Shown one piece after another: positions 38,685 to 47,990 of a stretch of DNA of 59,410 nt. The DNA is taken from contig JASTVH010000015.1 of assembly GCA_042862465.1 (NCBI GenBank), positions 1 through 59,410 on the forward strand, read 5' to 3'. This stretch comes from JASTVH01 sp042862465 (GTDB taxonomy: Bacteria > Pseudomonadota > Gammaproteobacteria > Pseudomonadales > Oleiphilaceae). Each line of letters begins with the position of its first letter. Within the stretch, counting starts at the first letter, position 1. The notes below the pieces were generated by a model that saw nothing but the letters and a program-made list of their open reading frames with translations, was not told the origin of the DNA and ran no database searches. The translations under genes and the position numbers were made by a program.

Positions 38685-41141
38685 ATGACACTGCCCATAG
38701 AGAGCGTCCTGCCGGAGCTGCTGGACGCCCTGGAACAGCACAATACCGCCATCCTCGAAGCCCCGCCCGGCGCCGGCAAGACCACCCGGGTCCCGCTGGC
38801 CCTGCTGGATGCAGCCTGGCTGGCCGGACGCCGCATTCTGATGCTGGAACCCCGGCGCCTGGCCGCCCGCAGCGCCGCCCGTTTCATGGCCCGGCAACTG
38901 GGGGAGAAGCCCGGTCAGACCGTGGGCTATCGCACCCGCATGGACACCCGAATCAGCGCGGCCACCCGCATCGAAGTGGTCACCGAAGGCATCCTCACCC
39001 GCATGGTGCAGGACGATCCCACCCTGGACGCCTACGGCGCCATCCTCTTTGACGAGTTCCATGAGCGCTCCCTGCAGGCGGATCTGGGGCTGGCGCTGGT
39101 GCATGAATGTCAGCAGGCCTTGCGTGAAGATCTGCGGCTGCTGGTAATGTCGGCCACGCTGGAAAGCGGCCCCCTGGTCTCGGCCCTGGGGCAGCCCCGG
39201 GTAATCCGCAGCGAGGGCCGGGCTTATCCGGTCACGGTGCATTACCGGGCGCCCGGCCGTCAGCCGCTGGCGCAGACGGTGGCTGCCGTGGTGCGGGAGG
39301 TGATGGCGAGCGAGCCCGGTTCGGTGCTGGTCTTCCTTCCGGGCCAGCGGGAAATCCGTGCCGTGCAGCGCCAGCTGGAGGGACAGTTGCCGGATGATGC
39401 CGTGCTGGCTCCCCTGTTTGGCGATCTGTCACCCCAGGCGCAGGACCGTGCCATCGCACCGGCTGCGGAAGGTCAGCGCAAGGTGGTGCTGGCCACGGAT
39501 ATCGCCGAGACGAGTCTGACCATCGAAGGCATTCGCGTGGTGGTGGACAGCGGCCTGGCGCGGCGCCCGCATTTCGATCCCAACAGCGCCATGACCCGGT
39601 TGGTGACCCAGCGCGTGTCCGCCGCCTCCGCCGAGCAGCGTCGCGGCCGTGCCGGACGGCTGGCGCCCGGTGCCTGCTACCGGCTGTGGCCGGAGACCGA
39701 GCAGGAGCGCCTGGAGCCCTACACCCCGCCGGAGATTCGTGCGGCGGATCTCAGTGGCCTGGTATTGGAGCTGGCGCAATGGGGCGTGAGTGACCCGCAG
39801 CAGCTGGTGTGGCTGGACCCACCGCCCGGGCCGGCCTGGGCTCAGGCCGTCAGCCTGCTCCAGCAGCTGGAGGCCCTGGATGATCAGGCCCGCATCACGG
39901 CCCACGGGCGGACCCTGCTGGGCGTGGGCCTGGAGCCGCGTCTGGCCCACCTTGTTGTGCGGGGTCGGGAGTGGGGCCATGCCCGGCTGGCGGCGGAGCT
40001 GGCGGTGTTGCTGAGCGAAAAGGACAGCCTCGGCCAGCGCGATGATGCTGACATGCACCGGCGCATTTTACGGTTGAGAGGCGCGAGCCGGGCCGATGCG
40101 GCGGCACGCGCCACCTTGTTGCCCCTGATCGAACGCCTGGCGCGCAAGCCGGACCCCGAAGACCCGGCCGCGACCACCGTGGGCCTGCTGCTGGCCCTGG
40201 CCTATCCCGACCGGGTGGCCCAGCGCCGTCCCGGCAAGGCGGCCCGCTACCGCCTGGCCAACGGCCGCGGCGCCTGGCTGCAGGAGACCGATGCCCTGGC
40301 GGATGAACCTTATCTGGTCGCCGCCGATCTCGACGGCGTCGCCCGGGAGGCGCGCATCTATCGGGCCGCCGCCTTCGATCCGCAGGATTTGCAGCGTCAC
40401 TTTGAAACCCTGCTGACAACTCGGGAGCAGGTGGGCTGGGACCGCCAGACCGGCAAACTGGAGTGCCGCCGGGTGATGGCCTTCGGCGCGCTGGAGCTTG
40501 CTTCGGAGCCCCTGGCCCGGCCTGAACCGGAGGCGATCCTTGCCGGGTTGCTGAACCTGATCCGTGAGGAAGGCCTGGACCGTCTGCCCTGGGATGATAC
40601 GGCGCGCCAGTGGCAGGCCCGGGCGCAGCTGTTACACCGCCTGTGGCCGGACGACTGGCCCGCCATGGACGACGACGCCCTTCTGCACCGGCTGGAAACC
40701 TGGGCCGGCCCCTTCCTGCTGGGGATCACCGATCTCAAGGCCCTGGCGGGCTTTCCCCTGGCACAGGCGCTGGCGGTGCAGTTTGACTATCCCCAGCAGC
40801 AGGCTTTCGAGCGTCTGGCGCCCAGCCACTGGACATCGCCGGCGGGCAACCGGGTGGCGATCGATTACCGCGGCGACCGGGCTCCCTCCGTCTCGGTAAA
40901 ACTGCAGGCCCTGTTCGGCCTCACCGAAACCCCCAGCGTCGCCCAGGGCCGGGTGCCACTGACCCTGCACCTGCTCTCTCCGGCCCAGCGTCCGGTGGCG
41001 GTGACGCAGGATCTGGTGAGTTTCTGGCAGCAGGGTTACCCGCAGGTGCGCAAGGATCTCAGGGGGCGTTACCCCAAACATCCGTGGCCTGAGGATCCGT
41101 TGAGTGCGCAGCCGCAGTTAGGGACGCGGCATCGACGCTAA
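38685..41141 (+). CDS. hrpB: ATP-dependent helicase HrpB
   Basis: 818 aa, normal length. DEAH/RHA-type SF2 helicase: Walker A APPGAGKT at 26-33, the DEFH box in ILFDEFHERSLQADL, motif III SATLES, motif VI QRRGRAGR. The HrpB-specific C-terminal domain contains HWTSPAGNRVAIDYRG and ends near RYPKHPWPEDP. Proposed to act on RNA; the cellular role is poorly defined. A GTG one codon earlier (38682) is an alternative start. Confidence 0.95.
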   Translation: MTLPIESVLPELLDALEQHNTAILEAPPGAGKTTRVPLALLDAAWLAGRRILMLEPRRLAARSAARFMARQLGEKPGQTVGYRTRMDTRISAATRIEVVTEGILTRMVQDDPTLDAYGAILFDEFHERSLQADLGLALVHECQQALREDLRLLVMSATLESGPLVSALGQPRVIRSEGRAYPVTVHYRAPGRQPLAQTVAAVVREVMASEPGSVLVFLPGQREIRAVQRQLEGQLPDDAVLAPLFGDLSPQAQDRAIAPAAEGQRKVVLATDIAETSLTIEGIRVVVDSGLARRPHFDPNSAMTRLVTQRVSAASAEQRRGRAGRLAPGACYRLWPETEQERLEPYTPPEIRAADLSGLVLELAQWGVSDPQQLVWLDPPPGPAWAQAVSLLQQLEALDDQARITAHGRTLLGVGLEPRLAHLVVRGREWGHARLAAELAVLLSEKDSLGQRDDADMHRRILRLRGASRADAAARATLLPLIERLARKPDPEDPAATTVGLLLALAYPDRVAQRRPGKAARYRLANGRGAWLQETDALADEPYLVAADLDGVAREARIYRAAAFDPQDLQRHFETLLTTREQVGWDRQTGKLECRRVMAFGALELASEPLARPEPEAILAGLLNLIREEGLDRLPWDDTARQWQARAQLLHRLWPDDWPAMDDDALLHRLETWAGPFLLGITDLKALAGFPLAQALAVQFDYPQQQAFERLAPSHWTSPAGNRVAIDYRGDRAPSVSVKLQALFGLTETPSVAQGRVPLTLHLLSPAQRPVAVTQDLVSFWQQGYPQVRKDLRGRYPKHPWPEDPLSAQPQLGTRHRR

Positions 41142-41189
41142 GCGCCGTGCTCTGACAGAATAGCAATCACCCATTCGCAAAGGAGAGCC

Positions 41190-41516
41190 GTGGTTATGTC
41201 CGCCAACATCGAAGCCCTGGAACGCCTCATTGAACGCGGCCAGGACAGCGCCATGCTGCGCCTGACCCTGGGCACCGCCATGCAGGAGAAAGGCGACACC
41301 GAGGCGGCGCTGACCCACCTGCGCCGGGCACTGGATCTGGACCCGGAATACTCCGCCGCCTGGAAGGCCCTGGGCCATGTCTACCGTGAGGCCGGCCATG
41401 TGGGTGAGGCGAAGGAGACCTGGGAACATGGGCTGACCGTGGCCGAGGCGAAAGGGGATATGCAGGTGGTGAGAGAGCTGCAGGTGTATCTGCGCAAGTT
41501 GGACAAAGAAGGATAG
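41190..41516 (+). CDS. Small TPR-repeat protein
   Basis: 108 aa. About two tetratricopeptide repeats are visible (EAALTHLRRALDLDPEYSAA, then WKALGHVYREAGHVGEAKETW). The start is GTG 41190 or ATG 41196, behind AAAGGAG. It is probably a cytoplasmic protein-interaction adaptor. A single gene downstream of hrpB, followed by a palindromic repeat shared with convergent mtfA. Confidence 0.8.
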   Translation: MVMSANIEALERLIERGQDSAMLRLTLGTAMQEKGDTEAALTHLRRALDLDPEYSAAWKALGHVYREAGHVGEAKETWEHGLTVAEAKGDMQVVRELQVYLRKLDKEG

Positions 41517-41523
41517 TGCCAGA

Positions 41524-41548
41524 GGGGACGGAATTGAATTCTGTCCCC
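41524..41548. repeat. GGGGACAGAATT-N-AATTCTGTCCCC palindrome, copy 4
   Basis: GGGGACGGAATTGAATTCTGTCCCC lies between two convergent genes, two bases from the mtfA stop. It is well placed to act as a bidirectional transcript end. Confidence 0.8.
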
Positions 41549-41550
41549 TT

Positions 41551-42390
41551 TCAGGGGTGGAAGCTTTCCTCCCACTCCCGCGGATCAATCCGATAAAAAT
41601 CCGCCAACAACTCAAACAGCTCCGGATGCACTCGCTCCAGCTTCCCGGGCTTCTCGAAGAACAGTTCCGTCAGCACCGCGAAGAACTCTGCCGGATTGGT
41701 GGCGCCGTAGGGATCGATCAGCGTGTGATGGTGGTGCTCCACCTCATGGCAGTGTTTCTTGAACGCCTTGGAGAAGGCCTGGTACCAGTGTTTTGCGGTC
41801 TCGCTGTCATGGAGCACCGGGGCACCGTTGGCGCTGCCGGAGGCGGCATCGAGCTGGTGGGCGAATTCGTGTAGCACCAGGTTGAAGCCGTCGTGGTCGT
41901 CCTCGGCGCCATGCAGCACATCCTGCCAGGAGAGAACGATGCGCCCGTTCTCCCAGGATTCGCCCTCACGAGCGTGGGTTTCCTCCATTCGGACACCGCT
42001 TTCGTCCACGTCCACCACCGGAGTGCGGTAGGCCCCGGGATACAGCAGGATGCTTTGCAGCGCATCGTAGCTGTCGGTGGGCATATTCAGGGTCAGCAGG
42101 CAGGCCTGGGCGGCTATCAGGCAGCGGTGATGGTCAGTCACCTCCTGACCGGCACAGCCATAAAAGGTCTTCTCATCCAGAAAAATCAGGATGCGCTGCT
42201 GCAGGCGGTCGCGCTGCTCGCCGGACAGGCGCCGGTACAGCGGCCAGTCATCAGCCAGGAGGCGGTCCCACTCTTGCGGGAAGGGCTGCTGGCTGACGCG
42301 CCGGCGCCGCCAGGGGCGGTAGAAAAACAGGCGGAAGACGGCAAAAGCCACGATGAGCAGCGCAAACAGGCCGTAGAGTGGTAATGTCAT
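41551..42390 (-). CDS. mtfA: M90 family zinc metallopeptidase, MtfA-like
   Basis: 279 aa. The zinc motif is LVLHEFAHQLD (HExxH), with a downstream Glu in NPAEFFAVLTELFFEKP as the likely third ligand. One N-terminal helix (about 4-22) could anchor it in the membrane. E. coli MtfA is a cytosolic peptidase activated when it binds the regulator Mlc. Whether that holds here is unknown. Confidence 0.88.
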   Translation of the reverse strand: MTLPLYGLFALLIVAFAVFRLFFYRPWRRRRVSQQPFPQEWDRLLADDWPLYRRLSGEQRDRLQQRILIFLDEKTFYGCAGQEVTDHHRCLIAAQACLLTLNMPTDSYDALQSILLYPGAYRTPVVDVDESGVRMEETHAREGESWENGRIVLSWQDVLHGAEDDHDGFNLVLHEFAHQLDAASGSANGAPVLHDSETAKHWYQAFSKAFKKHCHEVEHHHHTLIDPYGATNPAEFFAVLTELFFEKPGKLERVHPELFELLADFYRIDPREWEESFHP

Positions 42391-42511
42391 GGGGTAACGG
42401 GCGGCTCCAGGGACAATGCCGAGGGTTGACGACCCACGATAGCATGATTTCCGGGAACCTGTGCGTACCGGTTCCTGTACGCCGCGTCATTATCACGGGA
42501 GAGCAATAACC

Positions 42512-43456
42512 ATGTCGCAAGCCAATGCCGTCATCGAATCCGCCGGCCCCCGGGAAGGCAAGGTCGAAGCCAATGGGCTGACGTTGCATTACGAGGAGCG
42601 GGGACGGCCCGATGGTGAACCCCTGGTGCTGGTGATGGGGCTGGGCGCCCAGATGACCCTGTGGCCGGAACCGCTGCTCGATCGCTACGTGGCGGCCGGC
42701 TTTCGGGTCATTCGCTTCGATAACCGCGACATCGGCCTCTCCTCCGAGATTCGCGAGCGCCTGGAAGGGCCGCCGCCCGTGGCCATGCTGCGCTACAAGC
42801 TGGGCTGGTCGGTACTGGCCCCTTACCGCCTGGAAGACATGGCCGACGACCTGGGCGCCCTGATGACGGCCCTGGGGGTGGAGAGCGCCCACCTGGTGGG
42901 AGCCTCCATGGGTGGCATGATCAGCCAGATCTTCGCGGCCCGGGAACCGCAACGGGTCCGCAGTCTGACCCTGATCATGACCTCCACCAACAGCCCGCGC
43001 CTGCCCATGCCCCATCCCCGGGTGATCTGGGGCCTCAATGGCGGCGGCATCAAGGGCCATCATGAAGACGCGGCCGTGGCCCGGGGCGTGGCCTTCTGGC
43101 GGACGATTCAGAGCCCGGCCTATCCGCGCGACGAGGATGAGCTGGCGCAGCGTATCCGCAACGACTACCGCCGCAGCTATCGTCCGGCCGGTATTTTGCG
43201 CCAGATGCGGGCCATCATGGCCACCGGCAGCCTGGAGGACTACAGCCGCCGGATCGAGGTGCCCACCCGCATCCTGCACGGCACCGCCGATCCCCTGGTC
43301 AAACCGCCGGCGGCGCGCCAGCTGCGCAAACTCATTCGACACAGCGAAGTGTGCTGGTTCCGCGGCATGGGCCACGACCTGCCCGAGGCGCTGTTTGACC
43401 CGATCGTGGAGCAGACTCTGCAGGTCAGTCAGCGAATTAACCAGACGGGACACTAG
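42512..43456 (+). CDS. Alpha/beta-fold hydrolase
   Basis: 314 aa from the ATG at 42512, which has GGGAGAG upstream; the frame is open from 42461. Nucleophile elbow GASMGG (Ser132). Oxyanion region VMGLGAQM. Acid Asp in HGTADPLVKP. Catalytic His in GMGHDLP. Similar to epoxide-hydrolase/haloperoxidase-like esterases. The substrate is not predictable. Single gene. Confidence 0.88.
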   Translation: MSQANAVIESAGPREGKVEANGLTLHYEERGRPDGEPLVLVMGLGAQMTLWPEPLLDRYVAAGFRVIRFDNRDIGLSSEIRERLEGPPPVAMLRYKLGWSVLAPYRLEDMADDLGALMTALGVESAHLVGASMGGMISQIFAAREPQRVRSLTLIMTSTNSPRLPMPHPRVIWGLNGGGIKGHHEDAAVARGVAFWRTIQSPAYPRDEDELAQRIRNDYRRSYRPAGILRQMRAIMATGSLEDYSRRIEVPTRILHGTADPLVKPPAARQLRKLIRHSEVCWFRGMGHDLPEALFDPIVEQTLQVSQRINQTGH

Positions 43457-43471
43457 GCCTGAGCATTCGAT

Positions 43472-43500
43472 TTGATTATTCCTTGAGCATTCGTTATACT
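43472..43500 (+). promoter_or_regulatory. Sigma-70-type promoter overlapped by direct repeats
   Basis: TTGATT (43472-43477), 17-bp spacer, TATACT (43495-43500). The 10-bp direct repeat TGAGCATTCG occurs at 43460-43469 and 43484-43493, 24 bp apart. One copy lies upstream of the -35 and one in the spacer, as expected of an activator or repressor site. It drives the 52-aa gene at 43579. Confidence 0.6.
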
Positions 43501-43578
43501 GTTTAACGATATTGGCGGGGTTATTAATAACTTTTTAGATTTAAAACCCCAGTCGTTAACCGGAAGAGAAGGAGTCGA

Positions 43579-43737
43579 ATGCTCTTTAGTAAGCAAAACC
43601 GCAAAGAACAAGACGCCAACGATGAGAAGCGTACTTTTGATTGCGATCAGGTCAGCCAGGAGCTGAAGCCGTTCATCAAGGCTTCCGCCGAATACCTCGA
43701 CCTGGAAGACGAAGTGGGCTGCTGCCAGGCCAACTAA
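43579..43737 (+). CDS. Small acidic protein of 52 aa
   Basis: ATG 43579 to TAA 43737, with a strong AAGGAG ribosome site and the promoter at 43472-43500. The sequence starts MLFSKQNRKEQDANDEKRTF and ends in GCCQAN, with Cys residues at positions 22, 48 and 49. It is highly charged in the first half with a predicted helix in the middle (VSQELKPFIKASAEYLDLED). No family is recognised. The Cys pair hints at metal or disulfide chemistry. It is 23 bases upstream of the UDG-fold gene and may share its transcript. Confidence 0.65.
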   Translation: MLFSKQNRKEQDANDEKRTFDCDQVSQELKPFIKASAEYLDLEDEVGCCQAN

Positions 43738-43760
43738 TCGCATCCAACGTCTGACAAACC

Positions 43761-44369
43761 ATGTCCGAGACAACCTCCCGTTTTGTCAGGCGATTGACCC
43801 GCCGCCCCCACAGCGACACCGTTTATAACCCGTACCGTTCCCGCCGCCGGGCCAACAACCTGTTGTGCTATCTGGAGGCGATGGTCGCGCTGGGGGACTG
43901 CCCCCTGTTGTTGGTGGGCGAAGCGCCGGGTTACAAGGGCTGCCGCCAGACCGGCCTGCCCTTCAGCAGCGGGCGCCTGCTGAGCGAGGCGCCCCATCCT
44001 TTTCTCCAGCAGTTGCGTGAGCAGCTCTGGATTCCCTCACAGGAAGCGGAAAACACCGCCAGCATGGTCTGGGAGGCCCTGGCCGACTATCCCGGTGTGC
44101 CGCTGTTCTGGAATGCCTTTCCCTTCCACCCCCATCCTGCCGGCAATCCCCGTGGCAATCGCGCCCCGCGGCGTTCGGAAATCGAGGATGGCGGGCGGTA
44201 CCTGCGTCATCTGGTCGAGTTGTTCCAGCCCAGGGCGATTGCGGGTGTGGGTCGGGCCGGGGAGAGTTGTGCGCGGATGCTGTTTCCGGAGCGGGAGATT
44301 CCGTATTTGCGGCATCCGTCGTATGGGGGAAAGCGGGAGTTTCTTGCGGGGTTGGGCAAGCTTTTATAG
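43761..44369 (+). CDS. Uracil-DNA glycosylase superfamily protein
   Basis: 202 aa. Motif 1 is LLVGEAPGYKGCRQTGLPF (GEAPG at 53-57). A central VPLFWNAFPFHPHPAG supplies the Asn/His uracil-pocket positions. Motif 2 is LRHPSYGGKREF near the C-terminus. This places it in the UDG fold (mug/UDG-like uncharacterised branch), probably base-excision repair, but the exact base specificity is unclear. It ends three bases from the convergent EAL gene. Confidence 0.82.
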   Translation: MSETTSRFVRRLTRRPHSDTVYNPYRSRRRANNLLCYLEAMVALGDCPLLLVGEAPGYKGCRQTGLPFSSGRLLSEAPHPFLQQLREQLWIPSQEAENTASMVWEALADYPGVPLFWNAFPFHPHPAGNPRGNRAPRRSEIEDGGRYLRHLVELFQPRAIAGVGRAGESCARMLFPEREIPYLRHPSYGGKREFLAGLGKLL

Positions 44370-44371
44370 GC

Positions 44372-47300
44372 TCACCCCTCCATCGGCAATCCCCGCCCTT
44401 CCCGCGCCAGCGCTTCCAGCTCCACCACCGGCAGCGGCTTGGCGAAGAAGAACCCCTGCATTTCGTCACAGCCATAGAAGTTCAGGTAATCCAGCTGTTC
44501 CTGGGTCTCTACCCCCTCGGCCACCACCTTCAGGCCCATGCGATGGGCCAGGTCGATGATGGAGGCGGTGATGGTGTCGGCGGTGGAATCCTGTAGCAGG
44601 CCGGCGACGAAGGATTTGTCGATCTTCAGGGCGTCGATCGGGAAGCGGCTCAGGTAGGCCAGGCTGGAGTAGCCGGTACCGAAGTCGTCCAGGGACAGGC
44701 GCACACCCAATTGCTTAAGGTCCTTGAGCTGACGGATGGCTTCACTGGTGTGTTCCATGAGCATGCTCTCGGTCAGCTCCAGTTCCAGGCATTCCGGCGG
44801 GATATTGGAATGCCTGAGGGCATTTTCCACCTGCTCCTGCAGGTTGCCGGAGCGGAACTGCCCGACGGAGACGTTGACCGCCACCCGCAGCTGACTCAGC
44901 CCGGCGTCCTGCCACCGCTTGATCTGGCGACAGGCCTCCTCCAGCACCCAGTTGCCGATGGGCACGATCAGGCCGGTCTGTTCGGCCAGGGGGATGAAGG
45001 TGCCCGGTGACACCATGCCCTCGTTGGGTCGTTGCCAGCGCAGCAGGGCTTCGACGCCACAGATCTGGCCGCTGGCGAGGTTGAGCTTGGGCTGGTAGTA
45101 GAGCATCAATTCATGGCGCATCAGCGCCTGGCGCAGAGCGGACTCCATTTCCAGCACGGCGCGGGCATCCACGTTCATGTTGGTGGTGAAGTAACAGAAC
45201 TGGTTGCGGCCCTGTTTCTTGGCCTCGTACATGGCCGTTTCGGCATTGCGCATCAGCTCGCCGGCACTGGCACCGTCCTCGGGGAAGACACTGATACCAA
45301 GACTGGCGCTGACAAAGACTTCGTTACCCGAAGGCAGGGTGAAAGGTGACTGCAGGGCGGTGTGAATATGCCGTGCCACTACGGCCGCGCGTTGGGGCTC
45401 CTTGAATTCCTCGATGATCAGCATGAACTTGTCGCCGCCGAAGCGGGCCAGGGTGTCCTCCCGGCGGACCTGCTTGGCCAGGCGCTGGGCCACGGCGACC
45501 AGCAGTTCGTCCCCCACCGGGTGGCCGAGGCTGTCGTTGATGGTCTTGAAGCTGTCCAGATCCATGAAGAGCACCGCGAGGCGGCGCTCGTGGCGCTGGG
45601 CCTGCTCGATGCTATGGTTGAGCCGTGACTCGGCCAGGATGCGGTTGGGCAGGTTGGTCAACAGGTCGTAGTTGGCCAGGTGATCCAGTCGTTCCTCGCT
45701 TTCCTTGAGGCTGGAGATATCAGTGGTGACCGCCACGTAGTGGGTCACCTGACCCTGTTCGTTATAGACCGCGTTGAGGCTCAGTAGCCCGGGGAACAGC
45801 GAGCCATCCTTGTGCCGGTGCCAGATCTCGCCCTGCCAGTAGCCCTTGGTCTGCACCTGGGTCCAGAGTTCACGGAAGAAATCCGCACCATGGCGGGGGG
45901 AGCGGAGGAATTCCGGTGTTTTGCCCACCGCATCTTCCTTGGTATAGCCGGTGAGCATGGTGAAGGCCGGGTTGACCGAGATGGTCCGGTGCTGCAGGTC
46001 CATCACCATGACGCTGTCACGGATGCTCTCCACTACCGCGTTGTTCAGGCGCAGTTTTTCCTGGGTCAGGTAGCGCTCGTGGACGTCGTGGATGATGGCG
46101 TAGACCAGCGGTTCGTCATCCACCATCACGGTACTGCTGTAGATTTCCACCCGGCGCGCCTCGCCGTGGGCGTCGAAGTGCTCTTCCTCGAAGTAGTTCA
46201 CCTCGCCGGTGGCGGCCTGGCGGATATGCTGGTGCACCAGATCCATGGGCGTCTGGACAAAGTCGGCCACGGCCTTGCCGGGCACCTCGGCGCGATCCCA
46301 GCCGTACCAGCGGCAGGCGGCCGGATTGGCATCCAGCAGGGTGGCGCTTTCCGGGTCCGCCAGGACGGTAATGGAATTCTGTTCCTCAAACAGGCTGCGA
46401 TAGCGGGCTTCGCTCTGGCGCAGGCGCAGCTCGGTTTCCTGACGTTGCTCTTCCCGCTCCAGCAGGGTCATGGCCAGGGAGAGATCGCCGGCGAGCTGAT
46501 CGATCAGCTGCAGTTCTTCAGCGGTGAAAAAGCCCGCCTTGGCCGCATACAGGTTGAAGGTGCCGAGGATGCGGCCGGCACTTTGCAGGGGGAAGGCTGC
46601 GGAGGCGCGATAGCCCCGTTGCAGAGCCCGCTGGCGCCACGACTGATCTTCCGGTTCGGCGGCAATATCGTTGCAGACCACATGACTGCCCCGGGCCAGA
46701 GCCTGTCGGGTGGGGCCGGATTGGCTCCAGTTGTCCTGCAGGGCGATATCGAGCTTGTCCAGATAGCCTTTCTCATAGCCGGCGCAGGTGGTCGGCCGGA
46801 CTTTCTGGGATTCCGGATTCACCAGGCCGATCCAGGCCATGCGGAATCCGCCTTCCTCCACCGCAATGCGGCAGGCTTCGCGCAGCAGGGTGGATTGATC
46901 CGGCGTACGCTGGATCAGGTGGTTGATCTGGGCCAGCACGTTGTAGACCCGGTTGAGCTTGCGGATCTGCTGCTCGTTGCGACGCTGGGCCGTGATGTCC
47001 TGGAAGGTGGCAACGACCCCGGTGACATCGCCGTCATCGTTAAACAGCGGCGCGGCATTGATGGCAAGGAGGATCTCGCCCTGGCCGGGCTTGATGAATC
47101 GATGCTCGAGACCGAACACCGGAGCGCGCTGATTGAGAACCCGGTAGTGAGGCAGTTCTTCATCCGGCAGGGGCACGCCGTCGTCATTGAGGATCTGCCA
47201 GTCACTGGCGTTATAGGCTTTCTGTTTGATGGTTTCGGCATCCAGCCCCAGGATGCGCTCGGCCCAGGCGTTGACGAAATTGATGCGGCCGTTACGGTCC

Positions 47301-47692
47301 ATGACGGTGATGCCCATGGGGCTGGTGTCGGTGATGCGGCGCAGCAGGTTGCGTTCCCCCTGCAGCGCGTTTTCCACCCGTTCGTGCTCGCTGTTGCTGT
47401 CCTTGGCCTGAGACGAGAGCCTCTGGCGGATGAGGAAAAAGAGCAGTGTCGTGGTCAGGAGGACGAAGGCCAGCCCCTTGAAGGTTTGCAGCCGGGTCAG
47501 CCACAGGGGGTCGGTAACCAGGGCCTGCACGACGAGATCGCTGAAAACGATCCAGACCAGGCTCAGCACCAGATAGATCATGGCCACGCGCAGCGCATGG
47601 CTGGCTGGCCGGGTTCTGCGGTGACCGGCTGGCCCCCAGTTTTTCGGTGAGCGTTGACCACTCACGCCGTCTTGTACCTCACGTGCGCCCAT
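44372..47692 (-). CDS. PAS-GAF-PAS-PAS-GGDEF-EAL signalling protein
   Basis: 1106 aa. Two N-terminal membrane helices (about 36-55 and 70-92), a PAS domain (about 112-235), a GAF domain (about 250-420), two further PAS domains (about 430-550 and 555-675), then GGDEF (about 680-840) and EAL (about 850-1100). The GGDEF signature reads GGDKF, so it is probably not a cyclase. The EAL domain keeps EALLRW, NVSVGQ, ELTES, DDFGTG, KIDKSF, AEGVET and QGFFFAKPL. The best guess is a membrane-tethered c-di-GMP phosphodiesterase tuned by several ligands. Single transcription unit, convergent with the UDG gene. Confidence 0.93.
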   Translation of the reverse strand: MGAREVQDGVSGQRSPKNWGPAGHRRTRPASHALRVAMIYLVLSLVWIVFSDLVVQALVTDPLWLTRLQTFKGLAFVLLTTTLLFFLIRQRLSSQAKDSNSEHERVENALQGERNLLRRITDTSPMGITVMDRNGRINFVNAWAERILGLDAETIKQKAYNASDWQILNDDGVPLPDEELPHYRVLNQRAPVFGLEHRFIKPGQGEILLAINAAPLFNDDGDVTGVVATFQDITAQRRNEQQIRKLNRVYNVLAQINHLIQRTPDQSTLLREACRIAVEEGGFRMAWIGLVNPESQKVRPTTCAGYEKGYLDKLDIALQDNWSQSGPTRQALARGSHVVCNDIAAEPEDQSWRQRALQRGYRASAAFPLQSAGRILGTFNLYAAKAGFFTAEELQLIDQLAGDLSLAMTLLEREEQRQETELRLRQSEARYRSLFEEQNSITVLADPESATLLDANPAACRWYGWDRAEVPGKAVADFVQTPMDLVHQHIRQAATGEVNYFEEEHFDAHGEARRVEIYSSTVMVDDEPLVYAIIHDVHERYLTQEKLRLNNAVVESIRDSVMVMDLQHRTISVNPAFTMLTGYTKEDAVGKTPEFLRSPRHGADFFRELWTQVQTKGYWQGEIWHRHKDGSLFPGLLSLNAVYNEQGQVTHYVAVTTDISSLKESEERLDHLANYDLLTNLPNRILAESRLNHSIEQAQRHERRLAVLFMDLDSFKTINDSLGHPVGDELLVAVAQRLAKQVRREDTLARFGGDKFMLIIEEFKEPQRAAVVARHIHTALQSPFTLPSGNEVFVSASLGISVFPEDGASAGELMRNAETAMYEAKKQGRNQFCYFTTNMNVDARAVLEMESALRQALMRHELMLYYQPKLNLASGQICGVEALLRWQRPNEGMVSPGTFIPLAEQTGLIVPIGNWVLEEACRQIKRWQDAGLSQLRVAVNVSVGQFRSGNLQEQVENALRHSNIPPECLELELTESMLMEHTSEAIRQLKDLKQLGVRLSLDDFGTGYSSLAYLSRFPIDALKIDKSFVAGLLQDSTADTITASIIDLAHRMGLKVVAEGVETQEQLDYLNFYGCDEMQGFFFAKPLPVVELEALAREGRGLPMEG

Positions 47693-47990
47693 TCCAATAC
47701 CCTGGGAGACCGCCGCCGGGAAAGGTTGAGAGGTCCTTTCGCTCGTGACCCGCGCTGAAAACCGTCGTGGTTTTCGCTATAAAAGGGCGGTATTACGGAA
47801 AAATTACGAATATCAACCACCTAATGTTTAGTCGCAGGATGCTAACTATGCAAGTTCCTGGCAGCGACGGCCGTGACATTGTCATTTGAGCCATTGCGGG
47901 AGCGCGGTTTTGCGCCATACTTAAGAGACTTCTTAACCCACTCAGCGGATTGGCTTTATCCCTGGCTCACCCCTGGCAGGATGTTCCTCA

